From: Ogataea parapolymorpha DL-1
Lineage: Eukaryota > Ascomycota > Pichiomycetes > Pichiales > Pichiaceae
NCBI RefSeq assembly: GCF_000187245.1
Contig: NC_027861.1
Span: forward strand, 1,426,001-1,490,000
Direction of reading: 5' to 3'
DNA: 64,000 bases
Of the stretch, positions 1 to 8,553 are shown one piece after another (position 1 is the first letter of the stretch; every line of letters starts with the position of its first letter). The position numbers and the translations under genes were made by a program. The notes beneath the pieces are model-generated. The model was not told where the DNA came from and did no database searches. It was given only the letters and a program-made list of their open reading frames with translations.

Positions 1-204
1 CAAGAACAATTTGCGAATCTCTGGGTCAGTATCGCATAAGGTATTAATAGCCCCGACAGCCATCGAACGGTCGTTCACAGCATCCGATTTCAACTTATCT
101 AGCAACGGCGCAATTTTCTGAAACTCCTTGTCGTCCTTAGAAGCTCCGGGCTTGCGTTGAGCAGCCAGTTTGGCACTTCTGGATCTCTTCTTGAGCTTAC
201 CCAT
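1..204 (-). CDS. SYO1: Symportin Syo1, N-terminal part (runs off the window)
   Basis: The first 68 codons of a minus-strand gene are present; the rest lies to the left of base 1. The start MGKLKKRSRSAKL is the basic N-terminus typical of Syo1, followed by a helical stretch (LLDKLKSDAVNDRSMAVGAI) matching the start of its ARM/HEAT repeats. In the family, Syo1 carries newly made Rpl5 (uL18) and Rpl11 (uL5) into the nucleus with Kap104 and helps load the 5S RNP. The ATG is followed upstream by an A/T tract resembling the RRPE promoter element (211-220). The call rests on the N-terminal pattern only. Confidence 0.75.
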   Translation of the reverse strand, partial: MGKLKKRSRSAKLAAQRKPGASKDDKEFQKIAPLLDKLKSDAVNDRSMAVGAINTLCDTDPEIRKLFL

Positions 205-210
205 ATTTTT

Positions 211-220
211 AAAATTTTTT
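211..220. promoter_or_regulatory. RRPE-like A/T element upstream of SYO1
   Basis: The sequence is AAAATTTTTT, seven bases upstream of the SYO1 ATG. It resembles the ribosomal RNA processing element (core AAAAATTTT) found before yeast ribosome-biogenesis genes. Similar tracts lie in front of TSR1 (6130-6139) and NOP15 (about 26628-26638). A/T runs are common in yeast promoters, so this is suggestive only. Confidence 0.3.
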
Positions 221-294
221 TGCTTATGTCAGAAGGATGACTGAACTAAAGCACCACCTTCAGCGACTGAACAATGCATGTGTAAAGATGCCAC

Positions 295-561
295 TTAATT
301 CACCGGCTTGGAAACAGAACTTTCTGCAAGTTGCTCTTCTGCCTGCTTCTCCTTGCGGATCGCTTCCCAGGTCACCTGTTTGCCGCGATCCAGAAGCTTG
401 TTTCCCTCTTCGTCGTACTGCGGAACCTCTATATCAGTGCGCAGGTTTCCGTCCTTGCGAAGCTGCTCAATGACTATTGGCTCAAAGAACTTCATCCCCA
501 TGTAAACTCCGGCGGCTGCAAACACAGCCATGGACACGGCCTTATTGACGTTCATCGACAT
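295..561 (-). CDS. Small membrane-anchored protein, ECM19-like
   Basis: This is an 88-residue protein with a single N-terminal hydrophobic segment (about residues 8-24). A conserved-looking block follows (KFFEPIVIEQLRKDGNLR, then TDIEVPQYDEEG) and then a charged helical tail rich in Lys, Glu and Gln. The layout recalls S. cerevisiae Ecm19, a small protein reported in mitochondria, and I assign it from memory of that block. No enzymatic motif is visible. It sits between SYO1 and AFG2 on the same strand with short spacers. The first ATG (561) is used; a second in-frame ATG at 555 is equally possible. Confidence 0.5.
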   Translation of the reverse strand: MSMNVNKAVSMAVFAAAGVYMGMKFFEPIVIEQLRKDGNLRTDIEVPQYDEEGNKLLDRGKQVTWEAIRKEKQAEEQLAESSVSKPVN

Positions 562-588
562 GCTTTATTAGAGTGCTTATTTTTCTTT

Positions 589-2823
589 TTACACAGCCCT
601 ATATCTTTCTCCAAACTCTGTGTAGTACTCGAGCATCTCTGGAGTGATGTTTTTGCTAATGTCGTTAAGAGCGGTCATGAAATGACGTTCTTCCACCTGC
701 TGGCAATCGTTATTTTCCATAACGGCAGCTAGACCGGCCTCTTGACATAGCAACACGGTCTCAGACCCAGAGAATCCCTCGGTCAGGTCGCTCAGCTTCT
801 CGATTAGCAACACGCGATTCGGAAGGTTAAAGTGGACTGTATTTTTCTCCAAAATCTGCTTCCTAGCGTGTCTGTCGGGCGGCGCAACATAGACGTGTCT
901 GTCGAGTCGTCCAGGACGCAAAAGAGCAGGATCTATTGAGTCTGGCCTGTTGGTAGCACCAATAATTATCACGCCTTTGAGCTCTTCCACACCGTCTATC
1001 TCGTTCAGCATCGAGTTCAGCACCTGTCTAGAAACGTTTCCGGCGTCTTCGCTGTCTCTATTTGTAGCCAGGGCGTCGATCTCATCAATAAAAATAATTG
1101 ATGGAGCAGACGTTCTGGCTTTATGGAAAATCTCTCTAATTTTTCTCTCAGACTCACCAACATACTTGTTGAACACCTCCGGTCCCTTGATGGCCAGAAA
1201 ATTCAGCCCAGATTCTGACGCAAGAGCCTTGGCGGTCAGAGTCTTGGAACATCCAGGCGGGCCATAAAGAAGCAGTCCCTTGGGAGCAGAGATTCCCAGT
1301 CGTCTAAATGTGTTTGCTGCCGTCAACGGAAGCTGGACCATCTCCTTGAGCTTTCGTTTCAGCACCTCCTGACCACCGATATCGTCCCAGCTCACTTTAG
1401 GCATCTCCAAAACAATCTCCCGCATAGCGCTCGGCTGGATCTCGCTCCTTGACTCCTCCACGTCTGCAAACGAAACTTTTTGATTTTCTTGGTGGGTAGT
1501 AAGTCCACGAGAAATGCACTTGAGAATTGACTCTCGACAAAGGGAAACCAGGTCTGCTCCAACGTATCCGTGTGTAGTGTTCGCAATGACTCTTATCTGG
1601 CTGTCCGTGAGTTCATGTTGGCCCTTCATTGCTGCGAATTGTGTCGAAAGAATATCGTATCGACTCTCGGCATCGGGAATAGGAATCTCGATTTCCTGGT
1701 CGAATCGGCCTGGCCGTCTTAGGCTGGCGTCAATGGAGTTGATTCTGTTGGTAGCTCCAATCACAACAACCGCCCCGTCAATGCTGTCCAAAGCCATCAA
1801 AAGAGTGGCAGTCACACGAGTGTCAACCTCAGAAACGTCCTCGTTATTGCGGCTGGGCGTTAGCGAGTCGATCTCGTCGATCAGAATGATGGCCGGTTGG
1901 TACTTCATGGCCTCTTTAAAGTACTCACGCAGCTTTTCCTCTGTTCCACCGAGGTATTTCGACACTATCGACGGGCCGCTGATATTGATCACATGACATC
2001 CCTGCGACTCGAACGCGACGCTCTTGAGCAGTAAAGACTTGCCGGTGCCTGAGCTTCCATGGAGAAGCACACCGCGCGGAGGGTCGATCCCAAATCGCTG
2101 AAATATATCGGGCCGGAATAACGGGATATCTATGGTTCGTTTGAGAGTCTCGATTTGTTTGCGTAGACCACCAATCTTGGAGTAGCTGTATGGGGCAGAC
2201 GGTGGCTGCAGCTGTTGGACGGTGTGAAACTCAATTTTGGTGGTCTTATGGTGCAGCAAAAATGGTCGCAATGTCTTCTTTCTGCTCTGGTCCTGCAAAG
2301 ATAGTTGATCAAGCGAATCCGTCACAGCATCCACATTGACTATCTGAGCTACTTGGAAATCGGATGTGGTCAAATTTTCGTACACCAGGCCGATATCAAT
2401 GAGCTTTGACCGTATAATGGTCTCATCAGTGTTCTCTTGAACGTTTACATGGATTTCCGATGCATAAGGTGGTTGCGAGGTTGCTTTTTTCAGCTCCACT
2501 CTTTCTCCGAGCAGAAAATGGGTCAATTGTAAATACTCCTGCGACATCAAAATCACGTTCAAATCATACACATCCTCTTCTTCTGGCTTCCAAGTTTGCA
2601 ACAACAGAGTGACGTCCGAGAGTCCTCGCGTGATTTTGACAAAATTTCCTGCAGACCACCCTGTGATAGTGAGTATCTGGGGAGAGACGTAGACGGCCGC
2701 TGTGTTTTTCGGTCCCGCATGCGATGGCCGTAAAATAAACTCTGTCGGGAGCTTGGGCAGCTTGGCTTTGGCGGGCTCGCTCTCGCTGGAGCTTTTCTTT
2801 GCAGAAGAAGCTTTAGGAGGCAT
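589..2823 (-). CDS. AFG2: AAA-ATPase Afg2/Drg1, pre-60S maturation factor
   Basis: This is a 744-residue type II AAA-ATPase with an N domain (about 1-210) and two ATPase modules. D1 has Walker A GSSGTGKS (256-263) and Walker B IILIDEIDSL. D2 has the characteristic variant Walker A GPPGCSKT and Walker B IIFIDEIDAL. In yeast, Drg1/Afg2 acts in the cytoplasm as a hexamer that strips Rlp24 from newly exported pre-60S particles, starting late 60S maturation. Length and motifs match the family (about 780 residues). The open frame extends upstream to a TTG at 2895, but family comparison supports the ATG at 2823 (MPPKASS), which also avoids overlap with the divergent gene at 2875. Confidence 0.95.
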   Translation of the reverse strand: MPPKASSAKKSSSESEPAKAKLPKLPTEFILRPSHAGPKNTAAVYVSPQILTITGWSAGNFVKITRGLSDVTLLLQTWKPEEEDVYDLNVILMSQEYLQLTHFLLGERVELKKATSQPPYASEIHVNVQENTDETIIRSKLIDIGLVYENLTTSDFQVAQIVNVDAVTDSLDQLSLQDQSRKKTLRPFLLHHKTTKIEFHTVQQLQPPSAPYSYSKIGGLRKQIETLKRTIDIPLFRPDIFQRFGIDPPRGVLLHGSSGTGKSLLLKSVAFESQGCHVINISGPSIVSKYLGGTEEKLREYFKEAMKYQPAIILIDEIDSLTPSRNNEDVSEVDTRVTATLLMALDSIDGAVVVIGATNRINSIDASLRRPGRFDQEIEIPIPDAESRYDILSTQFAAMKGQHELTDSQIRVIANTTHGYVGADLVSLCRESILKCISRGLTTHQENQKVSFADVEESRSEIQPSAMREIVLEMPKVSWDDIGGQEVLKRKLKEMVQLPLTAANTFRRLGISAPKGLLLYGPPGCSKTLTAKALASESGLNFLAIKGPEVFNKYVGESERKIREIFHKARTSAPSIIFIDEIDALATNRDSEDAGNVSRQVLNSMLNEIDGVEELKGVIIIGATNRPDSIDPALLRPGRLDRHVYVAPPDRHARKQILEKNTVHFNLPNRVLLIEKLSDLTEGFSGSETVLLCQEAGLAAVMENNDCQQVEERHFMTALNDISKNITPEMLEYYTEFGERYRAV

Positions 2824-2874
2824 TGGAATAAAAGAAAATATTTTAGCACAGCCGGATCTAGATAAATAATTTTC

Positions 2875-3561
2875 ATGCTTCGACGGTTCTACCAAACGCT
2901 AGTGCCGTCGTTTGCGCTGCAGGTCCGTCAGCCTGTGCCGTCGCTGAGAACCAAGTTTCACCATAATATGCAGTTTCGACGCAAAGCAGAGTCAAGAATC
3001 AAACTATTGCGACAGATAATACCCAGCGAGTATATGCTAGACGACTATCTACTATATTACTGCATTTACTTCAGAGAGCACGCTCGTCTCAAGACCCGGC
3101 TCCAAGGAGTAGGTGGCAGTGACGTGCGCATAGACCTCGAAAATATACAAATGTTGGGGAGGCACATATTAAGAAAAAGGACATACATGTATCTATTTAA
3201 AGAGGCGCTCAAAGCCGAACAAGCCGGCTCTACAGACGACCTGTTTGACTTTCCAAGAAACTTGCGACGCATGTCCAACGTGCACAATCGCAGGGAATTT
3301 ATAGACCAGTTTTTACGAGCATTTGAGACTGATTTCAAGCTGGATAGATTATCTGAAGATCAAGAAGTGGTCAAGCTCGAACAGGAAACTAGACCAACCA
3401 TTTTGCTCTATGTGGTTGGGTTCATTCACTGCCAGTACGGAGAGCAAATGTGCGCAGAATTCGTCGACGAATTCGTTATCAAGGGTCGTCTCGCAAAGGC
3501 ATATACTCATCGCGGGCTGCTAGAAATAGCCAAAGACAATAGACCTCAATTCTCATACTGA
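2875..3561 (+). CDS. Probable mitochondrial large-subunit protein mL57 (MRPL15-like, RNase III-like fold)
   Basis: This is a 228-residue protein with a basic N-terminus (MLRRFYQTLVPSFALQVRQP) that looks like a mitochondrial targeting sequence. Residues around 80-105 (NIQMLGRHILRKRTYMYLF) resemble the RNase III helix that normally carries the acidic signature. Residues around 175-205 (LLYVVGFIHCQYGEQMCAEF) resemble the second RNase III helix, but the catalytic acidic residues are not conserved. A catalytically dead RNase III fold of this size fits yeast mL57; mL44 is the alternative but is longer and carries a dsRNA-binding domain. It is transcribed divergently from AFG2 (51-bp gap) and ends 3 bp before the LAS1 stop codon. 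Confidence 0.45.
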   Translation: MLRRFYQTLVPSFALQVRQPVPSLRTKFHHNMQFRRKAESRIKLLRQIIPSEYMLDDYLLYYCIYFREHARLKTRLQGVGGSDVRIDLENIQMLGRHILRKRTYMYLFKEALKAEQAGSTDDLFDFPRNLRRMSNVHNRREFIDQFLRAFETDFKLDRLSEDQEVVKLEQETRPTILLYVVGFIHCQYGEQMCAEFVDEFVIKGRLAKAYTHRGLLEIAKDNRPQFSY

Positions 3562-3564
3562 CGT

Positions 3565-4752
3565 TCAAGACTGACCAAAAGGCTTTGGTTCCCAGAGCTC
3601 ATGTTGTTCGAAAAGAAACAGCGACTCAGACTTTTGTTTCTTCAACGCTGGTTGCGACGAGAGATCCGATATATAGAATGTGCGCATGAATTTTATTTGA
3701 TCGTTCACCTTCATTGTAAGCTTTGTCTGCTCCAAAAGCTGTTTGTGCTGACTGAGTGTTTCTAGAAGTTTGGCTGTTGACTCCAGTGGATGTTTTGTTA
3801 GCAGCGCAAAAATCACCCCTATCGAATGCGTATTGAGGAACTTGCTATAGATGGAGTTCCTGCTAAATGTAAGGCCGTTTGAGAGGAAGTACTGCAACCA
3901 CTGTGTGCGCTGCACTGAAAAGAGCTCATCTTTAGTGTCAGCAGCCAGAAAAGTCTGGAACAGGCCCAGCACCACGTCGTAACCAAGTTCTTCTAGGATC
4001 GGTTTGTAAAGCAGTCTGATACCGTTCACTTTTTTCTCGTTGAGCGGCGTTTTGAGCACCAAACAGTTCTGGTACACCATATAGTTTAATAACACGTCTT
4101 CCTTGACACTCTTCAGCACCTTCATCGCTTTCCAGTATTTTGTACCCGTTTCCGTCGAGTCTCCAAACTTGTACACCTTATGGATGTCTTCTCTGCGGAT
4201 TTTCCGCAGTATTTTGAAGCTGTCGGTCAATGCATCTATTTCCTGGTCGGTCTTCTCCTCAGGCGGCTCGGAAGACGTGCTTTCAAAGACCTCGTTCCAG
4301 TAATTAATCTCTAGCCATTCCAGAGCACTTTGGGCACTGAATCGAAGCATTTCCAGTGATGGAAGCATTTCATGAGTCCCAGCGTGTCGGATCTCCACGA
4401 AATATGTAGGAAGCTGCAGTATCTCTGCGAGTCTATTGAGACTCATAGCATATGTAGATTTCTGGATCGGGTCCAAAAGACCGTTGCAGAACTTGATCAG
4501 AGACATCGCGTAACTCAGCCTGATAGGCATGGGGTCGGCATTAATACTGCTCAGTTGCTCATCCAGCAAGGTCGAACTGGTAAGCAACGAGGTGGACTCT
4601 AGCGAATGAGGAAGACTTCCTTTGGTAGCGTACGCGGCAACCTTCTGAACAGCCCTAGCTCTCAACTTCTGATCAGCGCTGTAGAACCACTTCTTCAGCT
4701 GCTCGAACTCGAAGGAGCTTTTATAGGGCGTGATCTGAGGATGTCGATACAT
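3565..4752 (-). CDS. LAS1: Las1, HEPN endoribonuclease for ITS2 cleavage
   Basis: This is a 395-residue protein with the Las1 N-terminal domain (FEQLKKWFYS; PIRLSYAMSLIKFCNGLLDP) and the HEPN catalytic motif RHAGTHE (R122 to H127). In yeast, Las1 cuts the C2 site in ITS2 of 27S pre-rRNA together with the polynucleotide kinase Grc3, in the nucleus. S. cerevisiae Las1 is longer (502 residues); the C-terminal Grc3-binding tail is probably the basic end here (LKKQKSESLFLFEQHELWEPK). It is tail-to-tail with the mL57-like gene, with 3 bp between stop codons. Confidence 0.92.
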   Translation of the reverse strand: MYRHPQITPYKSSFEFEQLKKWFYSADQKLRARAVQKVAAYATKGSLPHSLESTSLLTSSTLLDEQLSSINADPMPIRLSYAMSLIKFCNGLLDPIQKSTYAMSLNRLAEILQLPTYFVEIRHAGTHEMLPSLEMLRFSAQSALEWLEINYWNEVFESTSSEPPEEKTDQEIDALTDSFKILRKIRREDIHKVYKFGDSTETGTKYWKAMKVLKSVKEDVLLNYMVYQNCLVLKTPLNEKKVNGIRLLYKPILEELGYDVVLGLFQTFLAADTKDELFSVQRTQWLQYFLSNGLTFSRNSIYSKFLNTHSIGVIFALLTKHPLESTAKLLETLSQHKQLLEQTKLTMKVNDQIKFMRTFYISDLSSQPALKKQKSESLFLFEQHELWEPKPFGQS

Positions 4753-4869
4753 AAATGAGGTACCAATTATTTATAATTATTGGATATTAATATTTGATCA
4801 TATTTAAATGTAGAATTTTCATGGTAGCTCGAATTAATTTGAGTCTGCATTAATCATTAGCTATTTCAA

Positions 4870-5568
4870 TTATAAACCATTATCCTCAACAATCTTGAGC
4901 ATCTCACTGCTGTCAACAACAATGACCTCATTGTCCTCCTCAATGGGTTTCTGACTTAAGTAGAAGGCCACCTTTGCAACTTCCTCGCCCTTGATAGGAT
5001 GTGCAAGAAGTCCTCCGAACATTGTGCCTCTCACAACCCCTCCCACTTTTCTGGTAACGCTCTCAAGCAAGCTATGAGCATGCTCTCTTTCACCGAGTAG
5101 AGTACCTGGTCTCAAAATAATCGTACGTTTGAACTTCAATTCCTTGATCTTCTCCTCTATACGGCCCTTGGTGGCCAAATACAAGAACCGCGAGGACGAA
5201 TTGGCACCAGCGCTGGACACCAGCACGGCAGTGTCAAATTTTCCGGATTCTTTGGCAGCAGTGGCAGCAGCAACATTGATGCCTTCGTCAATTTTGATGA
5301 AGTTCTCAGCGCTGCCTGCAGCCTTTCTGGTGGTTCCAAACGACGAATAGTAAGTGGAATGCTGGGGGATATCAAGATTCTTGATCAAAGCAGGCCATTT
5401 GTCGGTATCAGGCTCGACAGTGGCAATGAGCTTGGAGCTGTCCGTGGTGACTTTTGGTTCACGACGACTGACAGTATAAATGCGGGCAACATTCGGCGAG
5501 TTGGCCGCAATGTTGACGAAGAAGTTTCCGCATAAACCAGTGGAACCTAGTGCAAAGTAAGAAGACAT
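4870..5568 (-). CDS. FMP52: Fmp52, atypical short-chain dehydrogenase of the mitochondrial outer membrane
   Basis: This is a 232-residue NAD(P)-binding Rossmann protein. The N-terminal glycine motif is LGSTGLCGNFF, and the family blocks SSFGTTRKAAGS, VLVSSAGANSSSRF and TIILRPGTLLGERE are present. Length equals S. cerevisiae Fmp52 (231 residues). Fmp52 is known from mitochondrial outer-membrane proteomics; its substrate is unknown, and related proteins include human TIP30/HTATIP2. The ATG at 5568 gives the family start. Confidence 0.9.
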   Translation of the reverse strand: MSSYFALGSTGLCGNFFVNIAANSPNVARIYTVSRREPKVTTDSSKLIATVEPDTDKWPALIKNLDIPQHSTYYSSFGTTRKAAGSAENFIKIDEGINVAAATAAKESGKFDTAVLVSSAGANSSSRFLYLATKGRIEEKIKELKFKRTIILRPGTLLGEREHAHSLLESVTRKVGGVVRGTMFGGLLAHPIKGEEVAKVAFYLSQKPIEEDNEVIVVDSSEMLKIVEDNGL

Positions 5569-5687
5569 GCTTAATTAGAGGTTAAAAGCAACAAGATCAA
5601 AAAAATCATACATCTCTACACCTTTTTAGCATACTATGCTCTGAACACTTTAACATTAACTATACACTGCTGGAGCAGTTTAGTGAC

Positions 5688-5858
5688 TTAACGCAATTTG
5701 TTGAAACCAATGTCACGAGCCTTCTCTCTGAAACATTGTCTGCAGATGTTCAATCCGTACTTTCTGATCAAACCGTTGTGGGAAGCGCAGACTCTGCACT
5801 GTCTAGATCCTTTACCGTAGTTTCTTGGGTGGGAGTACCAAATGTTCTCGTGGGCCAT
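5688..5858 (-). CDS. RPS29: Ribosomal protein uS14 (Rps29), 56 residues
   Basis: Reading the minus strand from the ATG at 5858 gives a 56-residue protein starting [20 protein letters not shown] and ending IGFNKLR, nearly identical to yeast Rps29. The zinc-binding cysteines are present as C-x2-C (QCRVCA) and C-x2-C (NICRQCF). It belongs to the head of the 40S subunit. The gene is shorter than typical ORF cut-offs and is easily missed. Upstream lies a likely 5'UTR intron whose 3' splice site is 5 bases before the ATG, and a CACGTG element shared with the divergent TSR1 promoter. Confidence 0.97.
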   Translation of the reverse strand: MAHENIWYSHPRNYGKGSRQCRVCASHNGLIRKYGLNICRQCFREKARDIGFNKLR

Positions 5859-5863
5859 GTTGA

Positions 5864-6092
5864 CTGGATGTTAGAGACAATGAAACTTAGAGCGACAGTG
5901 GGAGGTCGAGATGAAATTAGCCTGAATTGGTATTTGGAAAGATTCTCTAAGAGGGTAGTCAGACGCGATAGAATGTGACACTAAATGGCGATCTTTGATG
6001 TCTACTTGATGAACGATGATAACGATTGTTTTGCTGACTTTCTTCAACCTATATCCTTCCGCTGTCGTTCTATTTGTGTTCGTTCGACTTAC
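5864..6092 (-). other. Predicted 5'UTR intron of RPS29 (229 nt)
   Basis: On the minus strand a GTAAGT donor starts at 6092. A CTAAC branch point (5874-5870) is followed by ATCCAG, whose AG ends at 5864, five bases before the RPS29 ATG. The short branch-to-acceptor distance matches the other introns predicted in this window. Ribosomal protein genes are the usual intron carriers in yeasts. The donor choice is an inference because no exon 1 coding sequence constrains it. Confidence 0.45.
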
Positions 6093-6325
6093 CTATTCAC
6101 TAACGATATATAGAAAATAAAATGTATCCAAAAATTTTTCACAGTCAGAGTATGAGACCTGTGTTTGAGCACGTGACCTTACAAAAATCATGCCCGCGAA
6201 AAAAACAAAACTGGTTAGCTTGATAAGTGTAAACCTCCGGGAGCACATCATCTCTGCACCGCGCGCTTACCTCAGCACAAAATATTTTTATCAAATTTTT
6301 AGGATCTGAAATAAATTTATATAGT
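6093..6325. promoter_or_regulatory. Divergent RPS29/TSR1 promoter with CACGTG and RRPE-like elements
   Basis: The interval holds AAAAATTTTT at 6130-6139 (RRPE-like) and GCACGTGAC around CACGTG at 6170-6175. A Cbf1-type CACGTG element in ribosomal protein promoters is known from Candida albicans, where Cbf1 and Tbf1 replace Rap1. The same nonamer GCACGTGAC also occurs near 34397. An A/T-rich stretch (6284-6325) precedes the TSR1 ATG. Confidence 0.45.
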
Positions 6326-8518
6326 ATGGCAGGACACAGGCCCACGTTGAAGAAACCGAACAAGGGGTTTAAGAGCGGCCATGCATCCAAACGTGCGCTC
6401 AAAGCTGCCAGCAAAGGTAAAGTCGAGAAAGTCAAGAGCAACAACAAACGTGTTCATGTTCCTAGCAAATTGGAAAGAAAAAACCTAGCTAATCAATTGA
6501 AGCATAATAAAATTGCCAAGACGCTTGAGGAACGTTCCTTGTTTGATCATGGTAATGTCGAGAGAATTGTGACAATTATTCCTTTGACGAGTAATGTTTC
6601 TGGAGTGGATATTGCAAACAAAATCCTCGGATCGGTTGGCGAGGAAGGGTTGCAGATTAAAGACACCTCGGGTGTCACCTCTGTGAGGGTCCAGAGGTTC
6701 AAAGCAGGCCTAAAAGTGATCATTCCAGACATGAACAACGTCATTGATGTTCTTGATTGTGCCAAGGTTGCCGACTTTGTTGTTTTTGGTTTGAGTGCTA
6801 CCGAGGAGGTGAATCCCGAGATTGGCGAGCAGATCATTCGTGCGGCAGAAAGCCAAGGTATTTCGAGCGTTTATGGTGTTGTGCCGGATTTGGTGAGTGC
6901 CTATCCAAAGAGAAATCTTCAACAGGACGTTCTCAAGTCGCTGACATCTTTCTTTAAGCATTTCTTCCCACAGACAGAAAGATTATTTGCGTTGGAAACG
7001 CAAATGGAATCATTAAATCTTTTGAGATCTCTCTGCCAGAAAAAGCCAAAACAGATCACATGGAGAGATAGCAGGGGATACATGGTTGCCGACAGCGTTG
7101 CTTGGGAAGCCGAAGGGCTGATGGAAGGGCATTTGATTATAGAAGGCACAGTCAGAGGCATTGGCTTCCATCCTGATAGATTGGTGTACTTACCGGATCT
7201 AGGCGACTTTCCGGTGAGCCGGATTGAGACTCTTGGAAAAGAGCCGGGCGTGTTTGTGCCAGGACCTGAGCGCGAGTCTCTGGATCCCCTCCAGGAAGCC
7301 GAAGACCTGGATGAGGAGGACATGATCAGTGACGAGGACGATTGGGCCATGGATGCCGAGGACAACGAGGAAGAAGAGAAACCAGAAAAAAGGTTGCCAA
7401 AGGGCATTTCCGAGTACCAGGCCAGATGGATGCACGATGAAGACCTGGAAGAGTTGATTGAGGAAAGAGGTCTGGAAAGTAACTCTGAAGATCAGGAATC
7501 CGACATGGAGAGCGACGGCATGAACGAGGACGCCGACTCGCACATGGATCTGGAACAGGAGGAAGAGGCCAGACAGCTGGAGGCATACAAGAGAAGAGAA
7601 CGCGAGGAGCTTGAATTTCCAGACGAATTCGAACTCCATCCTGAGGAGTCTGCCGTCAAGAGGCTGGCCCGCTACCGTGGCGAAAAATCGCTGGCCTCAG
7701 CCGACTGGGACTACGACGAGGTAGATGACAGAACGCCTGAAAATTGGAGCCGGTATCTGAGAGTTAAAAATTACAAGAGTACCAAGAACCGGATTCTCAA
7801 ACAGGCCAGAGCGGAGGTGGCTGTGAAAGCAGGACAAAAATGCAAAATATACGTTTTGGTGCCGTCGCACATCGTGGAGCGCGTCACAGACCCTGCCAAG
7901 AAACCGTTCGCCGTGTACTCGCTATTGCCGAACGAGCACAAACTGTCTGTGTGCCATTTTTCCGCACAAACATGGGAAGACTACGAGGAGCCGATCAAGT
8001 CCAAGGATACCATGATTGTTCAGTACGGACCCAGACGGGTGCAAATCAACCCGCTTTTCAGCCAGGCGACAAAAAATGCCAACAATGTGGCGAAGTTCCT
8101 CCGTTTTCTGCACAAAGGATCCATCTCGGTAGCCACTGCTGTGCTACCAGTAAGCTTCAGCAACTGTCCCGCCATTTTCTTCAAAAACACAGATTCCGGA
8201 ACCAAATTCATTGCACAGGGAACCTTCCTCAACACAGACTACACTCGTATCCTTGCCAAGAGAATTGTTCTTACCGGAGAAATATTTAAAATCCACAAGT
8301 CGGTCGTCACCGTCAGATACATGTTCTTCAACTCTCACGATGTTCAGCACTACCAGCATATTCCGCTGTTCACGAAAATGGGACGTTCTGGTTTGATCAA
8401 AGAGTCTCTTGGTACACATGGTTACTTCAAGGCCACATTCGACGGCAAGCTGAACGCCCAGGACGTGGTGGCCATGGCTCTTTACAAACGTGTCTGGCCT
8501 AAAGAAGCGATTATATAA
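6326..8518 (+). CDS. TSR1: Tsr1, 40S ribosome assembly GTPase-like factor
   Basis: This is a 730-residue protein. It has a basic N-terminus (MAGHRPTLKKPNKGFKSGHA), a translation-factor-like domain with CAKVADFVVFGLS (about 150), an AARP2CN segment, a long acidic linker (about 325-420, rich in D and E) and a conserved C-terminal half including TVRYMFFNSHDVQHYQHIPL. In yeast Tsr1 binds the head and platform of late pre-40S particles and blocks premature subunit joining; it lacks working GTPase motifs. Family length is 788. The stop codon is only 35 bp before the REI1 ATG. Confidence 0.96.
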   Translation: MAGHRPTLKKPNKGFKSGHASKRALKAASKGKVEKVKSNNKRVHVPSKLERKNLANQLKHNKIAKTLEERSLFDHGNVERIVTIIPLTSNVSGVDIANKILGSVGEEGLQIKDTSGVTSVRVQRFKAGLKVIIPDMNNVIDVLDCAKVADFVVFGLSATEEVNPEIGEQIIRAAESQGISSVYGVVPDLVSAYPKRNLQQDVLKSLTSFFKHFFPQTERLFALETQMESLNLLRSLCQKKPKQITWRDSRGYMVADSVAWEAEGLMEGHLIIEGTVRGIGFHPDRLVYLPDLGDFPVSRIETLGKEPGVFVPGPERESLDPLQEAEDLDEEDMISDEDDWAMDAEDNEEEEKPEKRLPKGISEYQARWMHDEDLEELIEERGLESNSEDQESDMESDGMNEDADSHMDLEQEEEARQLEAYKRREREELEFPDEFELHPEESAVKRLARYRGEKSLASADWDYDEVDDRTPENWSRYLRVKNYKSTKNRILKQARAEVAVKAGQKCKIYVLVPSHIVERVTDPAKKPFAVYSLLPNEHKLSVCHFSAQTWEDYEEPIKSKDTMIVQYGPRRVQINPLFSQATKNANNVAKFLRFLHKGSISVATAVLPVSFSNCPAIFFKNTDSGTKFIAQGTFLNTDYTRILAKRIVLTGEIFKIHKSVVTVRYMFFNSHDVQHYQHIPLFTKMGRSGLIKESLGTHGYFKATFDGKLNAQDVVAMALYKRVWPKEAII

Positions 8519-8553
8519 TCATGATAGCTAAAAAAAAGTTCGAATCTATAACT

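Noticed and set aside
3458..3475. 18-bp palindrome GAATTCGTCGACGAATTC
   Set aside because: It lies inside the mL57-like gene and encodes EFVDEF; likely a coding coincidence.
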